This document shows, piece by piece, positions 36,879-47,421 of a stretch of 64,000 nt of DNA. Every line of letters begins with the position of its first letter. Position 1 is the first letter of the stretch. The stretch is from the NCBI RefSeq assembly GCF_027622875.1, contig NZ_JAPZVP010000001.1:363142-427141 (forward strand), in the 5' to 3' direction. The position numbers were made by a program, and so were the translations under genes. Below the pieces are notes generated by a model. That model was not told where the DNA came from. It made no database searches and saw only the letters and a list, made by a program, of their open reading frames with translations. The DNA is from Glycomyces luteolus. GTDB taxonomy: Bacteria > Actinomycetota > Actinomycetes > Mycobacteriales > Micromonosporaceae.

Positions 36879-38036
36879 TCAGCAGCCGATCCGCTCGGGG
36901 CCGAAGGCGACGTCGTCGTACCAGAGGGTGTCCGCGTCGTTCCCGTAGCTCTCCCAGCCGAGCCGCAGGTCGGCGAGGTCGGGGTTCCAGCCCGGCTTCG
37001 CGAGCCACTGCGCGTCCACGTCATGGGTCGGCACGCCGTCCACGGCCAGGCCCTCGACCGCTTCGCCGTCGACCCAGGTGGCGAGGTCGCCGCCGCTGAT
37101 CCGGAACTCGACGCAGGTCCAGGTCGCGACCGGCAGCGGCCGGCTCAGCGCCACTCCGGCCGGGCTCTGGGCCGGGAGGGTTGCGTCGTCGGACTCGCGG
37201 TTCCATTGCAGCGCGCCGTTCTGCCCGCCCAGGCGCAGATCGGTGTTCGCGTCGTTCCGGTCCTGCATGGCGATCATCGTGGTGTGGTTCTGCGGCTGCG
37301 CGGTGGTGTGCCGCATGTAGACGCGGAACCATTCGGCGTCGGCCGGGAGGTCGCGCCCGATGAACACGTGGTTGCAGTAGGTCGCGCCGCCCTCGATGCG
37401 GATGGAGGTGCCGCCGCTGTTGGCGACCGCCTTGTCCACGGCCGCGGTGCCCGTGCCGGTGCAGTCGGCCGCGCCGACGGTCCACTCGCCGCCGGGGACG
37501 GTGCCGGTCTGGTCCTCGAAGTCGTCGCACACGGCCCCGGCCGGGCAGTCGACCGGTCCGGGCGGATCGGTCGTCGGGTCCTCGCTGGGCGTCTCGCTCG
37601 GGGTCTCGGTCGGCTGGCTGACGCCGCCGCATTCGATCCCGTTGAGCGAGAACGAAGGCGGCTGCACCGCCCCGCCGGAGACGACCATCCCGAACAGCTC
37701 CCGGGACTGGCCCGCGGCGACAGCGGCGTTCCAGCCGACGTCGGAGCCGGTGAACCTCGTCCCCGACTGCTCCCAGTCGACGTTCCAGGCGCTCTGGACC
37801 GAGGCGCCGCTCGCCAGGTCGAACGCGATGGTCCAGCCGCTCACGGGCTCGCTCCCGGCCGTGAGCGACACGGCGGCCTGGTGGCCGCCGTTCCAGGAAC
37901 TCACGACCGTGTAATCGATCCGCTCGCAGGCGTCGGCGTGCGCCGGGCTCGCCGCGACCACCGCGATCGTTCCCGCGGCGAGCGCCCCGCAGGCGGCGAC
38001 GACGGCCAAGAGCCGCCGAGTTCGCATGACAGGCAT
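36879..38036 (-). CDS. Secreted CBM2 protein with Cip1-like C-terminal domain
   Basis: The 385-residue protein has an RRLLAVVAACGALAAG export signal and a CBM2 cellulose-binding module (about 37-140; conserved Trp in GWTIAFDL, NVDWEQSG). A Thr/Pro/Glu linker (PTETPSETPSEDPTT) follows, then a jelly-roll domain (about 165-385) with VFIGRDLPADAEWFRVYMR and DTLWYDDVAFG. This C-terminal domain resembles the core of fungal Cip1, a cellulase-associated protein related to glucuronan lyases. ATG 38036 follows GAGGAGG by 7 nt. It likely acts on plant cell-wall polysaccharide outside the cell. Confidence 0.75.
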   Translation of the reverse strand: MPVMRTRRLLAVVAACGALAAGTIAVVAASPAHADACERIDYTVVSSWNGGHQAAVSLTAGSEPVSGWTIAFDLASGASVQSAWNVDWEQSGTRFTGSDVGWNAAVAAGQSRELFGMVVSGGAVQPPSFSLNGIECGGVSQPTETPSETPSEDPTTDPPGPVDCPAGAVCDDFEDQTGTVPGGEWTVGAADCTGTGTAAVDKAVANSGGTSIRIEGGATYCNHVFIGRDLPADAEWFRVYMRHTTAQPQNHTTMIAMQDRNDANTDLRLGGQNGALQWNRESDDATLPAQSPAGVALSRPLPVATWTCVEFRISGGDLATWVDGEAVEGLAVDGVPTHDVDAQWLAKPGWNPDLADLRLGWESYGNDADTLWYDDVAFGPERIGC

Positions 38037-38095
38037 GCACTGTCCTCCTCTGGTCGGGTCCGCTCCACCCCAACCCGACGGCGGACTTGCACCTG

Positions 38096-38120
38096 TATAT
38101 CGACTTTCATGAATATATAC
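38096..38120. promoter_or_regulatory. AT-rich island upstream of the CBM2 gene
   Basis: TATATCGAC-N4-ATG at 38096-38111 repeats the pattern seen at 19282. GTATAT and ATATAC form short inverted arms, and TTCATGAA is an inner palindrome. It lies 60 nt before the CBM2 start codon and is a candidate operator. Confidence 0.4.
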
Positions 38121-38133
38121 CCGAATCGGGCGA

Positions 38134-38196
38134 TCGAGAAGGGCCGCGGAGTGATCAGGAATCGAGAAGCACCGGGGGCCCTCCCGGAAATATCGT
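38134..38196 (+). promoter_or_regulatory. 16-bp element (copy 3) plus partial copy and -10 of the two-domain VOC gene
   Basis: TCAGGAATCGAGAAGC is at 38155-38170. After 20 nt comes TATCGT (38191-38196), and after 7 nt ATG 38204. A partial copy, ATCGAGAAG, lies 27 bp upstream at 38134-38142. The arrangement matches the copies at 128 and 3056. Confidence 0.75.
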
Positions 38197-38203
38197 TGTG
38201 GAC

Positions 38204-38869
38204 ATGAGCAAGAGCAGCAGTTTTGAACACAGCGCAGCCACTAAGGAGCCGACCGTGAACGCCATCCAGACCGTCACCCTCGAAGTCGACGACACCGCCG
38301 CCGCCGAGGCCTTCTACGCCGCGGCCTTCGACCTCGGCGAGGACTCCTGGCTGCGCGTGCGGCCCGCCAAGGACCCGAGCAGCGGCTTCCGCGGCTTCGC
38401 GATCTCCCTCGTCGTCACCCGGCCCGGCACCGTCGACAGCTTCGCCGAGACCGCGATCGCCGCCGGGGCCACCGCGATCAAGGCCCCCGAGAAGAGCCTG
38501 TGGGGCTACGGCTGCGTCCTCCAGGACCCCTACGGCAACATCTGGAAGATCGCCACCTCCCAGAAGAAGCACACCGGCCCGGCCGCCCGCGAGGTCGACT
38601 CGGTCAACGTCGGCATCGGCGTCGCGGACGTCGCCGCCGCCAAGCAGTTCTACACCGATCACGGCCTCAAGGTCGCCAAGAGCTTCGGCCGCAAATACGT
38701 CGAGTTCGAGGCCCCCGACGAGGCCGTGTCCCTCTCGCTCTACAGCCGCAAGTTCGCCGCCAAGACCTCGTTCGTCTCCCCCGAGGGCTCGGGGTCGCAC
38801 CGCATCGTCTTCGGCAGCCCCGCGGGGACCTTCACGGACGCCGACGGCTTCGAATGGGAAGCCGCTTAG
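38204..38869 (+). CDS. Two-domain VOC family protein
   Basis: The 221-residue protein carries two VOC modules in tandem (about 18-120 and 125-221). Each has the beta-alpha-beta opening (LEVDDTAAAEAFYAAAF; VADVAAAKQFYTDHGL), and the first ends DPYGNIWKIATSQKK. ATG 38204 is fixed by the shared promoter geometry; GTG 38254 after AAGGAG is an alternative giving a protein without the N-terminal tail. Regulation by the 16-bp element groups it with the UvrA-like ATPase and the VOC protein at 3104, possibly as a toxin-handling set. Confidence 0.9.
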   Translation: MSKSSSFEHSAATKEPTVNAIQTVTLEVDDTAAAEAFYAAAFDLGEDSWLRVRPAKDPSSGFRGFAISLVVTRPGTVDSFAETAIAAGATAIKAPEKSLWGYGCVLQDPYGNIWKIATSQKKHTGPAAREVDSVNVGIGVADVAAAKQFYTDHGLKVAKSFGRKYVEFEAPDEAVSLSLYSRKFAAKTSFVSPEGSGSHRIVFGSPAGTFTDADGFEWEAA

Positions 38870-38884
38870 GGCCGCAAGCGGAAC

Positions 38885-38907
38885 GGCGCGGGCGCCCGGC
38901 CCGCGCC
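38885..38907 (+). terminator. Terminator after the two-domain VOC gene
   Basis: The arms GGCGCGGG and CCCGCGCC have a 7-nt loop, 15 nt past the stop codon. Confidence 0.6.
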
Positions 38908-39004
38908 GCGGCGGCGGTGACGTATGCGGCAACACCGTATGCTTCGGGCAAATCGGTGATCTCCGGCTGTTAGCGTGGCCCGAAATCACGCGAACGGAGA
39001 ACCA

Positions 39005-39367
39005 ATGACGGCACGACGAACCCTCGCCGCCCTCGCCATCGGCGCGCTCCTGGCGCTCAGCGCCTGCAGTGAAGACGGCGGCCTCGAAGTCCCCACCGAC
39101 TCGCCCAGCCTCCCCGACTGGGAGTCCTCCCTCGACGAACTCGCCTCCGAGCTCCCCGCCGATCTCGCCACCGACCTGTGGGAGGTCGTCCCCGACGCCT
39201 CGCCCGAGGAGATCCTCCACAACGCCCAGGAGATCTGCGGCCAGGTCGCGGCCAACGCCGACGAGGAGCAGCTCGCCCGCGACGCCGCCGAGCTCTTCGG
39301 CGTCGAGGAGGCCGAGGGCCCCACCATCGTCGAGACGGTGAAGCCGTACTGCGACGTGGTCGGCTAG
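39005..39367 (+). CDS. Small lipoprotein (DUF732-like)
   Basis: The 120-residue protein has a lipobox (ALLALSAC, Cys at residue 21) and an acidic linker. A small helical domain contains ICGQVAANADEEQLARDAAEL and a final YCDVVG; the paired cysteines and spacing resemble DUF732. Its role is unknown and its location is extracytoplasmic. GGAGA precedes the ATG. It is a single gene between terminators. Confidence 0.75.
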   Translation: MTARRTLAALAIGALLALSACSEDGGLEVPTDSPSLPDWESSLDELASELPADLATDLWEVVPDASPEEILHNAQEICGQVAANADEEQLARDAAELFGVEEAEGPTIVETVKPYCDVVG

Positions 39368-39380
39368 CCGCTCATTCCAG

Positions 39381-39410
39381 AAGGCACAGTGCCGGGGCGC
39401 ACTGTGCCTT
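39381..39410 (+). terminator. Terminator after the small lipoprotein gene
   Basis: The 12-bp perfect stem AAGGCACAGTGC / GCACTGTGCCTT encloses loop CGGGGC, 13 nt after the stop codon. Confidence 0.8.
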
Positions 39411-39556
39411 CCCGCTGAATCAGCTCGGACATATGTGCCTGAAAACGATTCAAAGTCCGATTTCTGGGTCTCTGGTGAGGAAGCACCCACCCGTCTCGTC
39501 GAAACGAGCGGTCCGGGCTTTGCGGGAACCCCGTGCCGGGCGGCTACCGTTGAAGA

Positions 39557-40012
39557 ATGACCTACAGCTATCTCTCGAGCGACGATGCCACGGCCGTCCT
39601 CGAGTCCAAGTATCCCAAGGCGCAGCGTCTCGCCGCGCTCTCGGACATGCTCGATGCCGAACTGCTGTGGGACCACGATGCCCGTACGTTCGTGTACGCC
39701 GTCGACTGCTGGATCGAGGGCACCGGTTACGGCACGCGCCTCCACACCTGCGCGGTCTGGAACGTCACCGCGGACAAGGACCTGGCCTTCGGCTTCTCGC
39801 GCGCGTCCAAGAACGCCGACCCCGAGCTCGTGTCGGCCGCCGCCAACGAGATCCTCGACATGGTCGCCGCCGGGGTCGCCGCCGCCGACGACGCCGCCGC
39901 CTCGGTCGCGATCACCGCGGTCCTCCACAGCGGCCTGGCCGAATCGCCGTCCCGCAAGCCCATGTTCGCCGCGCTCCGCGCGCAGCAGGCCGCCCGCACG
40001 CCCGCGGCCTGA
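39557..40012 (+). CDS. Protein of unknown function
   Basis: I do not recognise this 151-residue soluble protein. An N-terminal helical part (ESKYPKAQRLAALSDMLDAE) is followed by a beta-rich segment (TFVYAVDCWIEGTGYGTRLH) and an Ala-rich helical tail. TACCGT (39545-39550) lies 6 nt before ATG 39557, a clear leaderless promoter, and a 15-bp hairpin follows, so it is an independent transcription unit. Confidence 0.7.
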   Translation: MTYSYLSSDDATAVLESKYPKAQRLAALSDMLDAELLWDHDARTFVYAVDCWIEGTGYGTRLHTCAVWNVTADKDLAFGFSRASKNADPELVSAAANEILDMVAAGVAAADDAAASVAITAVLHSGLAESPSRKPMFAALRAQQAARTPAA

Positions 40013-40022
40013 CCACCGACGC

Positions 40023-40056
40023 AGCGGGCCGTCCTCGATCGCGAGGACGGCCCGCT
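40023..40056 (+). terminator. Terminator after the unknown gene
   Basis: The 15-bp perfect stem (40023-40037 with 40042-40056) has loop ATCG and is followed by TTCC. Confidence 0.8.
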
Positions 40057-40087
40057 TTCCGCTGCCCGGAAGTGAGGCTCGCCATGA

Positions 40088-41641
<1,554 letters not shown>

Positions 41642-41654
41642 AGCAAGCACGCGA

Positions 41655-41684
41655 GCGCCCCGGAGTCCTCGGACTCCGGGGCGC
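41655..41684. terminator. Terminator between argG and the convergent hydrolase gene
   Basis: GCGCCCCGGAGTCC (41655-41668) and its exact complement at 41671-41684 form a tight hairpin. Confidence 0.8.
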
Positions 41685-41692
41685 CGCTGCGT

Positions 41693-42550
41693 CTACGCCT
41701 CCAGGACTTCCCGGAGCGCGGCCGCGAACTCGTCGGGCTTGCCGGTCTGGCCGTACTCGCCGCCGAGGAAGCCGCCGTGGTCGCCGGGGAACGCGACGGT
41801 CGCGGTCCCCAGCTCCTCGGCGACGACCTGCGCGGCGCGGGCCGGGAGGATCTCGCCCGAGTCCGCGCCCACGGCGAGGACGATGCGGGTCGAGGCCGCC
41901 CGCAGCGCCGCGAAGTCGTGCCGGAAGGCGTTGCAGGAGATCATGTTCAGACCCAGCAGAGGGTCGTCGCGGTTGCCGTCGTCCTCGGTCGGCAGCCCGA
42001 AGGCGGCCGGGCCGGGCGCGGGCTGCTCCAGGTACGCCGCCGTGAACGGGCCCTGGTGGGAGACCAGGGCGATGAACTTCGCCATGGCCGGACCGAAACC
42101 GGAGGCCAGATAGGTGTCGCGGATGTCCTCGCAGGCCCTGAGGATCACCTCGCTGTCGGGCAGCTCGCTCGACGCCGGCGGCTCGTGGGCGACGAGGGTG
42201 CGGACCTGCTCGGGGTGCTTCGCCACCAGCGCGAGCGCGTTCACCGCGCCGCCGCTGCTGGCGAACAGGTCGACCGGTCCGCCGCCGACCGCGTCGATCA
42301 GGCGGCGCAGGTCGTCGGCGTGCTCTTCCACGGTGTTCTCGGCGGCGCCGTCGGTGCGGACGCTGCGCTCGGAGCCGCGCGGGTCGTAGGTGACCACGCG
42401 GCGGTCGGTGAAGTGGCCTGCGAGCGTGGCGAACCCAGGGGCGGCCATCGGCGAGCCGACGAGCAGCAGGGTCGGCTCGGCGCCGTCGCGCAGGTCGTAG
42501 TGCAGGACGGCGCCGGGGGCGTCGATGGTGTGGCTGTGCGGCTTGGTCAT
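41693..42550 (-). CDS. Alpha/beta hydrolase
   Basis: The 285-residue cytosolic hydrolase has LLLVGSPMAAPGF before the oxyanion hole and YDPRGSERSVRTDG after strand 4. The nucleophile elbow is FASSGGAVN (Ser near residue 98) and the C-terminal catalytic His is in FPGDHGGFLGG. The elbow SSGG is unusual, since the common motif is GxSxG. The substrate is unknown. ATG 42550 follows GAGGAG. Divergent from the LacI gene, it could share the AT-rich operator at 42634. Confidence 0.85.
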   Translation of the reverse strand: MTKPHSHTIDAPGAVLHYDLRDGAEPTLLLVGSPMAAPGFATLAGHFTDRRVVTYDPRGSERSVRTDGAAENTVEEHADDLRRLIDAVGGGPVDLFASSGGAVNALALVAKHPEQVRTLVAHEPPASSELPDSEVILRACEDIRDTYLASGFGPAMAKFIALVSHQGPFTAAYLEQPAPGPAAFGLPTEDDGNRDDPLLGLNMISCNAFRHDFAALRAASTRIVLAVGADSGEILPARAAQVVAEELGTATVAFPGDHGGFLGGEYGQTGKPDEFAAALREVLEA

Positions 42551-42633
42551 GGCGTCTCCTCGTTGCAGTGGGTGTCACCGGTACTGACGACAAGCGTCCG
42601 CCGAATTCATCGCCGGGTTTGACCCACGCTCAT

Positions 42634-42647
42634 TTTTATGCTTAAAA
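42634..42647. promoter_or_regulatory. LacI-type operator upstream of the LacI gene
   Basis: TTTTATGCTTAAAA is symmetric at 12 of 14 positions around a central GC, the form of a LacI-family operator. A related site (43749) precedes the ThuA operon. Confidence 0.6.
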
Positions 42648-42687
42648 TCTTCGGCGGGCCGGAACGGACTCAGAGAGGAGGCGGCGG

Positions 42688-43719
42688 ATGAGCGGCAAGA
42701 CGCGCGGTGCCCGCAAGGCGAGCATGTCCGACGTCGCCGACCTCGCCGGGGTCTCCGCGATGACCGTCTCGAACGTCATCAACCGCCCCGAGATCGTCTC
42801 CGAGGTCACCCGCGAGAAGGTGCACGCCGCGATGCGCGAGCTGCGCTACCGCAACAACCTCGTCGCCCGGAGCCTGCGCCTCGCGCAGCCGCGGCAGATC
42901 GCCTACGTGCTGCCCGCCCAGGACGTCGGCGGCAACCAGTACATGGACGCGTTCGTCCACGACCTCGCCGCGAGCTGCCAGGCCCTCGACCGCAACCTCA
43001 CCCTCGTCGCCCAGCAGGGCACCGAAGCGCTCATGTCCGCCTGCGAGGACCTCTACTTCGGGCAGTCCGCGGCCGGGTTCGTCATCTCCAATCTGGGACC
43101 CGAGGACCCCCGGCCGGTCGGCCTGCGCAAGCGGGGCATCCCGTTCGCCGCGTACGGCCGCACCGCCGAGGCGTTCACGAGCCCGTGGAGCTGGGTCGAG
43201 GCCGATGCGGCGACGGGCATCGCGATGGCCGTCGACCACGTCGCCGACCGCGGGCACCGCGAACTGGCGTTCGTCGGCGCCGACCAGGGGATCGTCACCA
43301 TGGTGCAGCGCGAGATCGGCTACCGGGAGGCCTGCGGGCGCCGCGGCCTCACCGGGTCGCTCGCGCCAGGCCGGATCGTCGCATGCGGCCGCGACCTGGA
43401 GACGGGCGTCCGCGTCGCCGCGGCGCTCCTCGATGCGCCCGAGCCGCCCACGGCCGTCATCTGCGTCTCCGACCCCCTCGCGGCCGGCGCCGTCATCACG
43501 CTCCAGAGCCGCGGGCTCGAGCCGGGCAAGGACGTGGCCGTCACCGGCTACGACGACACGACGCTCACCTCGTTCGGCACCGTCGGCATCTCCTCGGTCC
43601 GCCAGCCCTCGGCGGCCATCGCCGCAGAGCTGGTGCGCCTCGTGGTCGAGCAGCCCGAGGAACCCGAGCACCTGCTGCTGCCGCCCGCGCTTATCGAACG
43701 GTCCAGCACCGACCGATGA
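42688..43719 (+). CDS. LacI-family transcriptional regulator
   Basis: The 343-residue protein has a LacI headpiece ([20 protein letters not shown], about residues 12-31, hinge near 60-70 ARSLRL). A periplasmic-binding-like sugar domain follows, with family segments [10 protein letters not shown] and [13 protein letters not shown] and the closing SSVRQPS. GAGAGGAGG precedes the ATG. Operators of the form TTTTAnGC lie before this gene and before the downstream ThuA operon, supporting auto- and operon control by a sugar ligand. Confidence 0.9.
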   Translation: MSGKTRGARKASMSDVADLAGVSAMTVSNVINRPEIVSEVTREKVHAAMRELRYRNNLVARSLRLAQPRQIAYVLPAQDVGGNQYMDAFVHDLAASCQALDRNLTLVAQQGTEALMSACEDLYFGQSAAGFVISNLGPEDPRPVGLRKRGIPFAAYGRTAEAFTSPWSWVEADAATGIAMAVDHVADRGHRELAFVGADQGIVTMVQREIGYREACGRRGLTGSLAPGRIVACGRDLETGVRVAAALLDAPEPPTAVICVSDPLAAGAVITLQSRGLEPGKDVAVTGYDDTTLTSFGTVGISSVRQPSAAIAAELVRLVVEQPEEPEHLLLPPALIERSSTDR

Positions 43720-43748
43720 TCTGATGAATCGCGAAGGCGCCCAACGAT

Positions 43749-43762
43749 TTTTAAGCTCACAA
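43749..43762. promoter_or_regulatory. LacI-type operator upstream of the ThuA operon
   Basis: TTTTAAGCTCACAA shares the TTTTAnGC half-site with the operator at 42634. It lies 30 nt before the ThuA start, between the LacI stop and the ThuA ribosome-binding site. Confidence 0.5.
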
Positions 43763-43792
43763 TGTGCGAAACCACCAAAGGAGACACACCGC

Positions 43793-44563
43793 ATGTCCAA
43801 TGAACCGATCCGAGTCGTCGTCTGGGGCGAGAACCGCCACGAGCAGGTCGAGGCCTCCGTGGCCGAGCGCTACCCCGACGGCATGCACGGCGCCATCGCC
43901 AAGGGCGTCGGCGAATGGCTGGGCGAGAAGGCCCACATCACGACCCACACTCTCGACGAGCCCGAGCACGGCCTGACCTCCGATGTACTGGACGCCACGG
44001 ACGTCCTCATCTGGTGGGGCCACGCCGCCCACGGCGAGGTCGCCGACGAGATCGTCGACCGCGTGCACCGCCACGTCCTCGCAGGCATGGGCCTCATCGT
44101 GCTCCACTCCGGGCACTGGTCCAAGATCTTCACCAAGCTCATGGGCACCACCTGCACGCTGCGCTGGCGCAGCGAGCACGACCGCGAACTGGTGTGGACC
44201 GTCAACCCGCAGCACCCCATCGCGCGCGGCATCCCGAACCCGATCGTCATCCCCGAGCAGGAGATGTACGGCGAGTACTTCGACGTGCCCACCCCGGACG
44301 AGCTCATCTTCATCTCGGGCTTCACCGGCGGCGAGGTCTTCCGCAGCGGCATGACCTACCGCCGCGGCTTCGGCCGGATCTTCTACTTCAGCCCCGGTGA
44401 CCAGGACTTCCCGGTCTACCACCACCCGGACGTGAACCACGTGATCGCCAACGGCATCGAATGGGCCCGCCCGGACCGCGAGCGCGAGACGCCGACGCTG
44501 CTGCGCTACGACACCGACGACTTCTTCAACGGCCAGGGCTACCGAGGGGCATTCGAGCGATGA
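43793..44563 (+). CDS. ThuA-domain protein (trehalose-utilisation type)
   Basis: The 256-residue protein has a class I glutamine-amidotransferase-like ThuA fold: opening [13 protein letters not shown], then [26 protein letters not shown] and [21 protein letters not shown]. ThuA works with a Gfo/Idh dehydrogenase in disaccharide oxidation in rhizobia. Here it heads a three-gene operon with two such dehydrogenases. AAAGGAG precedes ATG 43793, and its stop overlaps the next start (ATGA). The disaccharide is unknown. Confidence 0.9.
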   Translation: MSNEPIRVVVWGENRHEQVEASVAERYPDGMHGAIAKGVGEWLGEKAHITTHTLDEPEHGLTSDVLDATDVLIWWGHAAHGEVADEIVDRVHRHVLAGMGLIVLHSGHWSKIFTKLMGTTCTLRWRSEHDRELVWTVNPQHPIARGIPNPIVIPEQEMYGEYFDVPTPDELIFISGFTGGEVFRSGMTYRRGFGRIFYFSPGDQDFPVYHHPDVNHVIANGIEWARPDRERETPTLLRYDTDDFFNGQGYRGAFER

Positions 44564-45681
44564 GCTTCAGCACCATCGAATCCGAAGGGCCCCTTCGCCT
44601 CATCGTCGTCGGCGCGGGCGGCATGGGCGGGGCTTGGGCCCGGAACATCGCCGCCAGCCCCGACGCGGTGCTCGTCGGGATCGCCGACCTCTACCCGGAG
44701 TCCGCCGCGTCGCTCGCCGCCGCGACCGGCATCGAGGGCCTCGCCACCGGCACCGACGCGATCGAACTGGCGAAGCGCACCGGTGCCGACGCGATCGTGA
44801 ACGCCACCATTCCCGAAGCGCACCACCCGGTCACGATCGCCGCGCTCAACGCGGGCTTCCCCGTGCTGGGGGAGAAGCCGGTCGCCTCGACCGTGGCCGA
44901 AGGCCTGTCGCTCGCGGCCGCCGCCCAGCTCACCGGGCAGCTGTTCATGGTCAGCCAGAACCGCCGCTACCACCCGGCGCTCCACCAGGCCAAGCAGCGG
45001 CTCACCGGGCTCGGCGCGGTCGGGATCGTCTCCGTCGACTTCTTCCAGTCGCCGCACTTCGGCGGCTTCCGCGACGAGATGGCCAGCCCGCTCCTGCTCG
45101 ACATGGCCATCCACCAGTTCGACATGGCCCGCTACCTCCTCGACGCCGACCCCGTCTCGGTCTCCTGCGAGGAGTACAACCCGGCCTGGAGCTGGTACCG
45201 GGGCGACGCGGCCGCGAACGCGGTCTTCGCCATGGAAGGCGGCGCCCGGTTCACGTTCAACGGGTCCTGGTGCAGCCCCGGTCACGAGACCTCCTGGAAC
45301 GGCTCGTGGCGGGTCTCGGCCGAGCGCGGCTCGGTCCTGTGGAACGGCGAGGACGACCCGGTCGCCGCCCCGGACGAGCCGTTCGAGCCCGGCGAGGACC
45401 TCGGCCGGGACATCGGGGGTTCCCTGCGGCAGTTCGTCGCCGCGCTGCGGCACGGACTGGAACCGATGGGGCGTGTGCACGCGAACATCATGAGCCTCGC
45501 TATGGTCGAGGCCGCGACGCAGAGTGCGGCACAGGGGTCGCGGGTCGCGATCGACGACGTGCTCGACCGCTCCTACGCCTCTGCGCTCGCGACCGAGCGC
45601 GACCCGGAGGTGCTCGCCGTACTGAAATCGTGGCCTTCCGTCCGGGAGGCCCTGAGCTCTAAGAGGAGCGACAGTGAGTGA
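44560..45681 (+). CDS. Gfo/Idh/MocA-family dehydrogenase (first of pair)
   Basis: The 373-residue NAD(P)-dependent oxidoreductase has a Rossmann loop [14 protein letters not shown] (about residues 17-30) and the family signature GEKPVAST (Lys in the active site). It also has [14 protein letters not shown] with the conserved His. It overlaps ThuA by 4 nt and the next dehydrogenase by 8 nt, so the three are coupled. It may oxidise a sugar to its keto form, as ThuB does with ThuA. Confidence 0.9.
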   Translation: MSFSTIESEGPLRLIVVGAGGMGGAWARNIAASPDAVLVGIADLYPESAASLAAATGIEGLATGTDAIELAKRTGADAIVNATIPEAHHPVTIAALNAGFPVLGEKPVASTVAEGLSLAAAAQLTGQLFMVSQNRRYHPALHQAKQRLTGLGAVGIVSVDFFQSPHFGGFRDEMASPLLLDMAIHQFDMARYLLDADPVSVSCEEYNPAWSWYRGDAAANAVFAMEGGARFTFNGSWCSPGHETSWNGSWRVSAERGSVLWNGEDDPVAAPDEPFEPGEDLGRDIGGSLRQFVAALRHGLEPMGRVHANIMSLAMVEAATQSAAQGSRVAIDDVLDRSYASALATERDPEVLAVLKSWPSVREALSSKRSDSE

Positions 45682-46840
45682 ATCCCTCAACGTCGGCATG
45701 GTCGGCTACGCCTTCATGGGCGCGGCCCACTCGCACGCGTGGCGCACCGCGCCGCGCTTCTTCGACCTGCCGCTCGCCCCGCGCATGACCGCGCTCGCCG
45801 GGCGCGACCCCGAGCGGGTCGCGGCCGCCGCGACGAAGCTCGGCTGGGACTCCAGCGAGACCGACTGGCGTCGTCTGATCGAGCGGGACGACATCGACCT
45901 CATCGACATCTGCGTCCCCGGGAACCTGCACGCCGAGATCGCGATCGCCGCGCTCGAGGCGGGCAAGCACGTGCTGTGCGAGAAGCCCCTGGCGAACTCG
46001 GTCGAGGAGGCCGAGCGGATGACGGCGGCCGCCGAGGCGGCGAAAGCCGAAGGCGTGTACGCGATGTGCGGCTTCTCCTACCGCCGTACGCCCGCGCTCG
46101 CGCTCGCGAAGCGCCTGGTCGAATCGGGCGCGCTCGGATCGATCCGGCACGTGCGCGCGCAGTACCTCCAGGACTGGCTGACCGACGAGAACGCGCCGCT
46201 GACCTGGCGTCTGGACAAGTCGCTGTCCGGTTCGGGCTCGCTGGGCGACATCGGCGCGCACATCATCGACGCCGCGCAGTGGGTCGCCGGATCGAACATC
46301 ACGGGTGTCTCGGCGATCCTGGAGACCTTCGTCAAGGAGCGGCCCGTCGGCGGCGACTTCGTGGGCCTGGGCGGCGTCGGCGGCGCCGACGGCCCCAAGG
46401 GCCCGGTCACCGTGGACGACGCCGCGATGTTCACCGCGCGCTTCGACGACGGAGCGGTGGGCGTCTTCGAGGCCACCCGCTTCGCGCTGGGCCGCAAGAA
46501 CGCGATGCGCGTGGAGCTCAACGGCACCAAGGCGTCCCTCGCGTTCGACTTCGAGGACATGAACTCGCTGTGGTTCTACGACGCGAGCGAGGAGCCCAAC
46601 GCGGGCTTCCGCCGCATCCAGGTCACCGAGCCCGAGCACCCGTACACGGGCAACTGGTGGCCGGTCGGGCACGGCCTCGGCTACGAGCACGCCTTCACCC
46701 ACCAGGTCGTGGACCTCGTGGGCGCCATCGCGAACGGCGAGCAGCCCACGCCCTCGTTCGCCGACGCGCTGCGCGTGCAGCGGGTCCTGGCCGCGGTCGA
46801 GGCGAGCGCCGCGGACGAGAGCCGCTGGACCGCCATCTAG
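45674..46840 (+). CDS. Gfo/Idh/MocA-family dehydrogenase (second of pair)
   Basis: The 388-residue enzyme has GMVGYAFMGAAHSHAW as the dinucleotide loop, CEKPLANSVEEAERM as the catalytic-Lys signature and GDIGAHIIDAAQWV with the active-site His. It is closer to glucose-fructose and inositol-type members than to its partner upstream. GTG 45674 lies 8 nt inside the previous gene. A strong hairpin 11 nt downstream ends the operon. Two dehydrogenases beside one ThuA suggest oxidation and re-reduction of a 3-keto sugar. Confidence 0.9.
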   Translation: MSESLNVGMVGYAFMGAAHSHAWRTAPRFFDLPLAPRMTALAGRDPERVAAAATKLGWDSSETDWRRLIERDDIDLIDICVPGNLHAEIAIAALEAGKHVLCEKPLANSVEEAERMTAAAEAAKAEGVYAMCGFSYRRTPALALAKRLVESGALGSIRHVRAQYLQDWLTDENAPLTWRLDKSLSGSGSLGDIGAHIIDAAQWVAGSNITGVSAILETFVKERPVGGDFVGLGGVGGADGPKGPVTVDDAAMFTARFDDGAVGVFEATRFALGRKNAMRVELNGTKASLAFDFEDMNSLWFYDASEEPNAGFRRIQVTEPEHPYTGNWWPVGHGLGYEHAFTHQVVDLVGAIANGEQPTPSFADALRVQRVLAAVEASAADESRWTAI

Positions 46841-46850
46841 AACGCAAGAA

Positions 46851-46882
46851 GAAGGCCCGGCCGGGTTCCCGGCCGGGCCTTC
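46851..46882 (+). terminator. Terminator of the ThuA operon
   Basis: The 15-bp perfect stem GAAGGCCCGGCCGGG / CCCGGCCGGGCCTTC has a minimal loop. Confidence 0.8.
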
Positions 46883-47421
46883 GCCGTCGCCAGCAGCGGG
46901 TGCGGCGGGCGAGCCACCCGGCCATGGCGCGGACGCCGAGGCCGATCGCCGCTTCGTCGGGCTCGAACGCGCCGAAGTGCGGGTACGAGTGGCGATGTCC
47001 GTGCCGGGGGCGCGGACGCCGACGTACGTGAAGGTGCCCGGAACGCGATCGACGAACAGCGCGAAGTCCTCACCGCTGAAGGGGCCACGGCGTAGAGCTC
47101 CGTGGCCGCATCGCCGCCGATCTCGCGGAGCAGGTGCGCCTGCAGCTCGCGGGACTCCTCCTCCAGGCAGACCAAGGCCGGGAACGGATCGGCCGGGAAG
47201 TTCACGGCCCCATAGAGTTCGGCGATCGCCCCGACCTCGGCGCGGTCGGCGGTCGCGCCGTTCGCGACACGGGCGCGCATCGCCACGAACTCGGCGAGCG
47301 GCCCGTCCTCGATCTGCAGCTGCGCCACCAGCTCCTCCAGCTGCGCGGAGTCGGCCGGCGTCGCCACCGTCGCGAGACCGTTGACCTCGGCCGCGAGCGC
47401 CGCGATCATGAAGCGGGACAT
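46860..47421 (-). pseudogene. Chimeric remnant: unknown N-terminal segment joined to a frameshifted M20 C-terminus
   Basis: ATG 47421 follows AGGAA and encodes about 110 plausible residues (starting MSRFMIAALAAEVNGLATVA and reaching REIGGDAATELYA) of unknown family. Reading shifts there: another frame gives SGEDFALFVDRVPGTFTYVG (47060-47001), a hallmark of M20 peptidases. A further shift near 46998 gives YPHFGAFEPDEAAIGLGVRA. The M20 part therefore needs two frame changes and lacks its N-terminal metal sites. It looks like a decayed M20 gene or a fusion with one, unless the assembly is wrong here. Confidence 0.6.
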
